From: an uncultured Clostridia bacterium
GTDB taxonomy: Bacteria > Bacillota > Clostridia > Oscillospirales > Ruminococcaceae
NCBI GenBank assembly: GCA_947381875.1
Contig: CANCXY010000237.1
Coordinates: forward strand, 1-5,176
DNA: 5,176 nucleotides
Reading direction: 5' to 3'
In this document: positions 3,106-5,176 of the stretch, piece after piece
How the letters are laid out: each line of letters begins with the position of its first letter
Numbering within the stretch: the stretch's first letter is position 1
Translations under genes and position numbers: made by a program
Notes under the pieces: generated by a model
What the model saw: the letters and a program-made list of their open reading frames with translations, nothing else
Database searches by the model: none
Told to the model about the DNA's origin: nothing

Positions 3106-5176
3106 ATGCGCTTTTTGGATAAGCGGGCAACAGTGATCAGCGAGGAGCTGAAAAAACTGCAGGCCAAACAGACCATCCCCATCACGGAATGGGAGTATAA
3201 GGAAGGAACCTACCTCACGCCGCGCGCGGCGGACGAGGCTGGGGCCGCATGGCAGAAATTCGACTGCTCCACCATGCACTGGTACGGCCCGGACCGCCAC
3301 TACTGGTTCCGCGCGACCGTCACCACGCCGGAATCGCTTGACGGCAAGGCAATGTGGCTGCACATCATGACGCAGATCGACGAGTGGGACGACGGGAAAA
3401 ACCCGCAGTTCCTGCTGTTCGTGAACGGTGAGCCGGTGCAGGGCATCGACATGAACCACCGCGAGGTGTTCCTGCGCGAGAAGGCGCGGGCGGGCGAGGT
3501 ACTCACGCTTGATTTGCAGGCGTACACGGGCACACTGCATCAGGAATTCCAACTTTTCGTGAACCTGCACGAGATTGACGCGCGCATCACAAAGCTGTAT
3601 TACGACCTGAAAATGCCTATCGACGCGTTTGAACGCATGGACGCGGACAGCCGGACGCGCAAGCAGATTGAGCATGCGCTGAACGAGACGGTCAACCTGC
3701 TGGACCTGCGCACGCCGTATTCGGATGACTTCTACCGCTCCTTAGAGGCGGCCTCGGCGTATATCGACAAGGCGCTGTATACTGATTTGGCGGGATATGA
3801 CGAAGTGATCGCGAGCTGCATCGGCCACACGCACATCGACGTGGCGTGGTGGTGGACCGTGGCGCAGACGCGCGAGAAGGTGGCGCGCAGCTTCGCCACA
3901 GTGCTGAAGCTGATGGACGAATACCCGAACTACAAATTCATGTCCAGTCAGCCGCAGCTTTACTATTTCCTCAAAGAGCGCTACCCGGAGCTGTACGCGA
4001 AGATCAAACAGCGCGTGGCGGAAAAGCGCTGGGAGCCAGAGGGCGGCATGTGGGTAGAGGCGGACACCAACCTCACGTCGGGTGAATCGCTGGTGCGCCA
4101 GTTCGTACACGGAAAGCGCTTTTTCCGGGAGGAGTTCGGGGTCGACAACCGCATCCTGTGGCTGCCGGACGTATTCGGCTACACGGGCGCGCTGCCGCAG
4201 ATTATGAAGAAGTGCGGCATCGACTATTTTATGACGACAAAACTCTCCTGGAACCAGGTGAACAAGGTGCCATATGATACCATGCGCTGGCGCGGCATCG
4301 ACGGCAGCGAGGTTTTGACGCACCTTATCACGACGCTGGGCCTGAAACAGCCGAAGGAGAATTTCTTCACGACGTATAACGGCCTTTTGCACCCGGACGC
4401 GATCATGGGCGGCTGGGAGCGCTACCAGAACAAGGACATCAACAATGATATTTTGATTTCTTACGGCTTCGGCGACGGCGGCGGCGGCCCGACGCGCGAG
4501 ATGTTGGAAACGTCCATCCGCATGGAAAAGGGCGTGAAGGGCATCCCGACCGTGCAGCAGAAATTTGCGCGCGATTATTTCGACCAGTTGTGGGCGCGCG
4601 TAAAGGATAACCGCCGCTTGCCGGTCTGGGAAGGTGAGCTGTACTTTGAGTATCACCGCGGCACGCTCACCTCGATGGCGCGCAACAAGAAGGGCAACCG
4701 CAAGTCGGAGCTGGGCCTGATGGATTTAGAGCTGTTGAGCGTACTGGCACAGAGCGCGCTGCCGTATCCCGCCGAGGCGCTGGACAAGATGTGGAAAACG
4801 ACGCTGCTCAACCAGTTCCACGACATCCTGCCCGGTTCGGCCATTCACGAGGTATACGAGGTGACAAAGGCCGAATACGCGGCAATCGCGGAACAGATGG
4901 CGGCGCTGACAGACGAGCGCATCCGCGCGCTGGCGGGCGAAGGGGACAGCGTGATGCTGTTCAATACCACAGGCGCGCCCCGCAATGACGTAGTGCTTTT
5001 GGGCGAATGCGGCGCGGCGAGCCTGACGGACGGCGAGGGGAATGTATACCCGGTGCAGCAGACGGCGGCGGGGGCTGTCGCGTATGTGCGCGGTGTACCC
5101 GCGAAGGGCTGGAAGCGGTTTGCGAAGGGCGGCGCGGCCCCGGAGAAGAAGCCGTTCACGCTTACAGACAGCCACA
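3106..5176 (+). CDS. Alpha-mannosidase, glycoside hydrolase family 38 (3' end beyond the window)
   Basis: This is a retaining, zinc-dependent exo-alpha-mannosidase that removes alpha-linked mannose from oligosaccharides. The first 690 residues are present; bacterial relatives usually have about 850-1050, so the C-terminal beta domains are cut by the window edge. Residues 1 to about 230 are an N-terminal domain without signal peptide, pointing to the cytosol. The catalytic domain opens with GHTHIDVAWWW (240-250), where H243 and D245 are expected zinc ligands; WLPDVFGY (352-359) holds D355, the expected nucleophile and zinc ligand; YGFGDGGGGP (453-462) is a conserved active-site loop. The middle domain follows with WEGELYFEYHRG (508-519) and NQFHDILPGS, whose H572 is the fourth expected zinc ligand. 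All key residues are intact. The triple W at 248-250 replaces the WLW more usual in this motif. Linkage specificity cannot be read from the sequence. The gene has its own leader, is over 1.2 kb from the lipoprotein gene, and probably processes glycans after import (inference). Confidence 0.95.
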   Translation, partial: MRFLDKRATVISEELKKLQAKQTIPITEWEYKEGTYLTPRAADEAGAAWQKFDCSTMHWYGPDRHYWFRATVTTPESLDGKAMWLHIMTQIDEWDDGKNPQFLLFVNGEPVQGIDMNHREVFLREKARAGEVLTLDLQAYTGTLHQEFQLFVNLHEIDARITKLYYDLKMPIDAFERMDADSRTRKQIEHALNETVNLLDLRTPYSDDFYRSLEAASAYIDKALYTDLAGYDEVIASCIGHTHIDVAWWWTVAQTREKVARSFATVLKLMDEYPNYKFMSSQPQLYYFLKERYPELYAKIKQRVAEKRWEPEGGMWVEADTNLTSGESLVRQFVHGKRFFREEFGVDNRILWLPDVFGYTGALPQIMKKCGIDYFMTTKLSWNQVNKVPYDTMRWRGIDGSEVLTHLITTLGLKQPKENFFTTYNGLLHPDAIMGGWERYQNKDINNDILISYGFGDGGGGPTREMLETSIRMEKGVKGIPTVQQKFARDYFDQLWARVKDNRRLPVWEGELYFEYHRGTLTSMARNKKGNRKSELGLMDLELLSVLAQSALPYPAEALDKMWKTTLLNQFHDILPGSAIHEVYEVTKAEYAAIAEQMAALTDERIRALAGEGDSVMLFNTTGAPRNDVVLLGECGAASLTDGEGNVYPVQQTAAGAVAYVRGVPAKGWKRFAKGGAAPEKKPFTLTDSH

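Noticed and set aside
2989..3675. 228-codon minus-strand frame spanning the mannosidase start
   Set aside because: It overlaps the mannosidase ribosome binding site and N-terminus, has no ribosome binding site of its own and no recognisable family.
3742..4656. 304-codon open frame on the minus strand
   Set aside because: It is antisense to the catalytic core of the GH38 gene, which contains all the conserved motifs; its His/Arg/Ala-rich composition is typical of antisense shadows.
1..5176. CRISPR array, tRNA or rRNA genes, or a complete insertion sequence
   Set aside because: No regularly spaced identical repeats, no cloverleaf with GGTTCGAATCC-type arm, no rRNA core sequences and no transposase frame were seen.

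Overview
The window looks like chromosomal DNA from a GC-rich anaerobic Firmicute, most likely a gut Clostridia member of the Oscillospiraceae/Ruminococcaceae type (Faecalibacterium/Subdoligranulum/Gemmiger-like). This is inferred from strong AAGGAG-type Shine-Dalgarno sites, a lipoprotein with a Ser/Gly-rich linker, sigma-A-type promoters and intrinsic terminators; no 16S or marker gene is present. Coding DNA is clearly GC-rich, while parts of the long intergenic region are AT-rich.

Layout: (1) 1-240 is a leader with a plausible sigma-A promoter (TTGGAC-17-TATGTT) whose -10 lies inside a near-perfect 16-bp dyad, followed by a good ribosome binding site. (2) 241-1887 encodes a 548-residue lipoprotein, an extracellular sugar-binding protein of the LplA-like carbohydrate ABC transporter class. 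(3) 1888-3105 is 1.2 kb without a convincing gene but rich in structure: a GUAA-capped hairpin after the lipoprotein gene, short direct repeats, a 110-bp nested palindrome resembling a miniature mobile or intergenic repeat, a long-range inverted repeat, a near-consensus promoter driving a ~80-nt RNA that ends at an intrinsic terminator and has attenuator-like alternative stems, a second strong terminator, and another imperfect inverted repeat. (4) 3106-5176 is the first 690 codons of a family GH38 alpha-mannosidase, cut by the window's right edge.

The two protein genes fit one catabolic theme. The lipoprotein would capture an oligosaccharide outside the cell for an ABC importer, whose permeases are not in the window. 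The mannosidase, which has no signal peptide, would remove alpha-mannose residues in the cytosol. That they serve the same substrate is an inference from proximity only. They are separated by 1.2 kb with terminators between them, so they are probably not one operon.

The least explained part is the intergenic RNA at about 2413-2526: a TTGACT-17-TATAAT promoter with an extended -10, three mutually exclusive stems, and a 13-bp terminator hairpin, with no recognisable regulated gene downstream. I could not assign it to a known RNA class.
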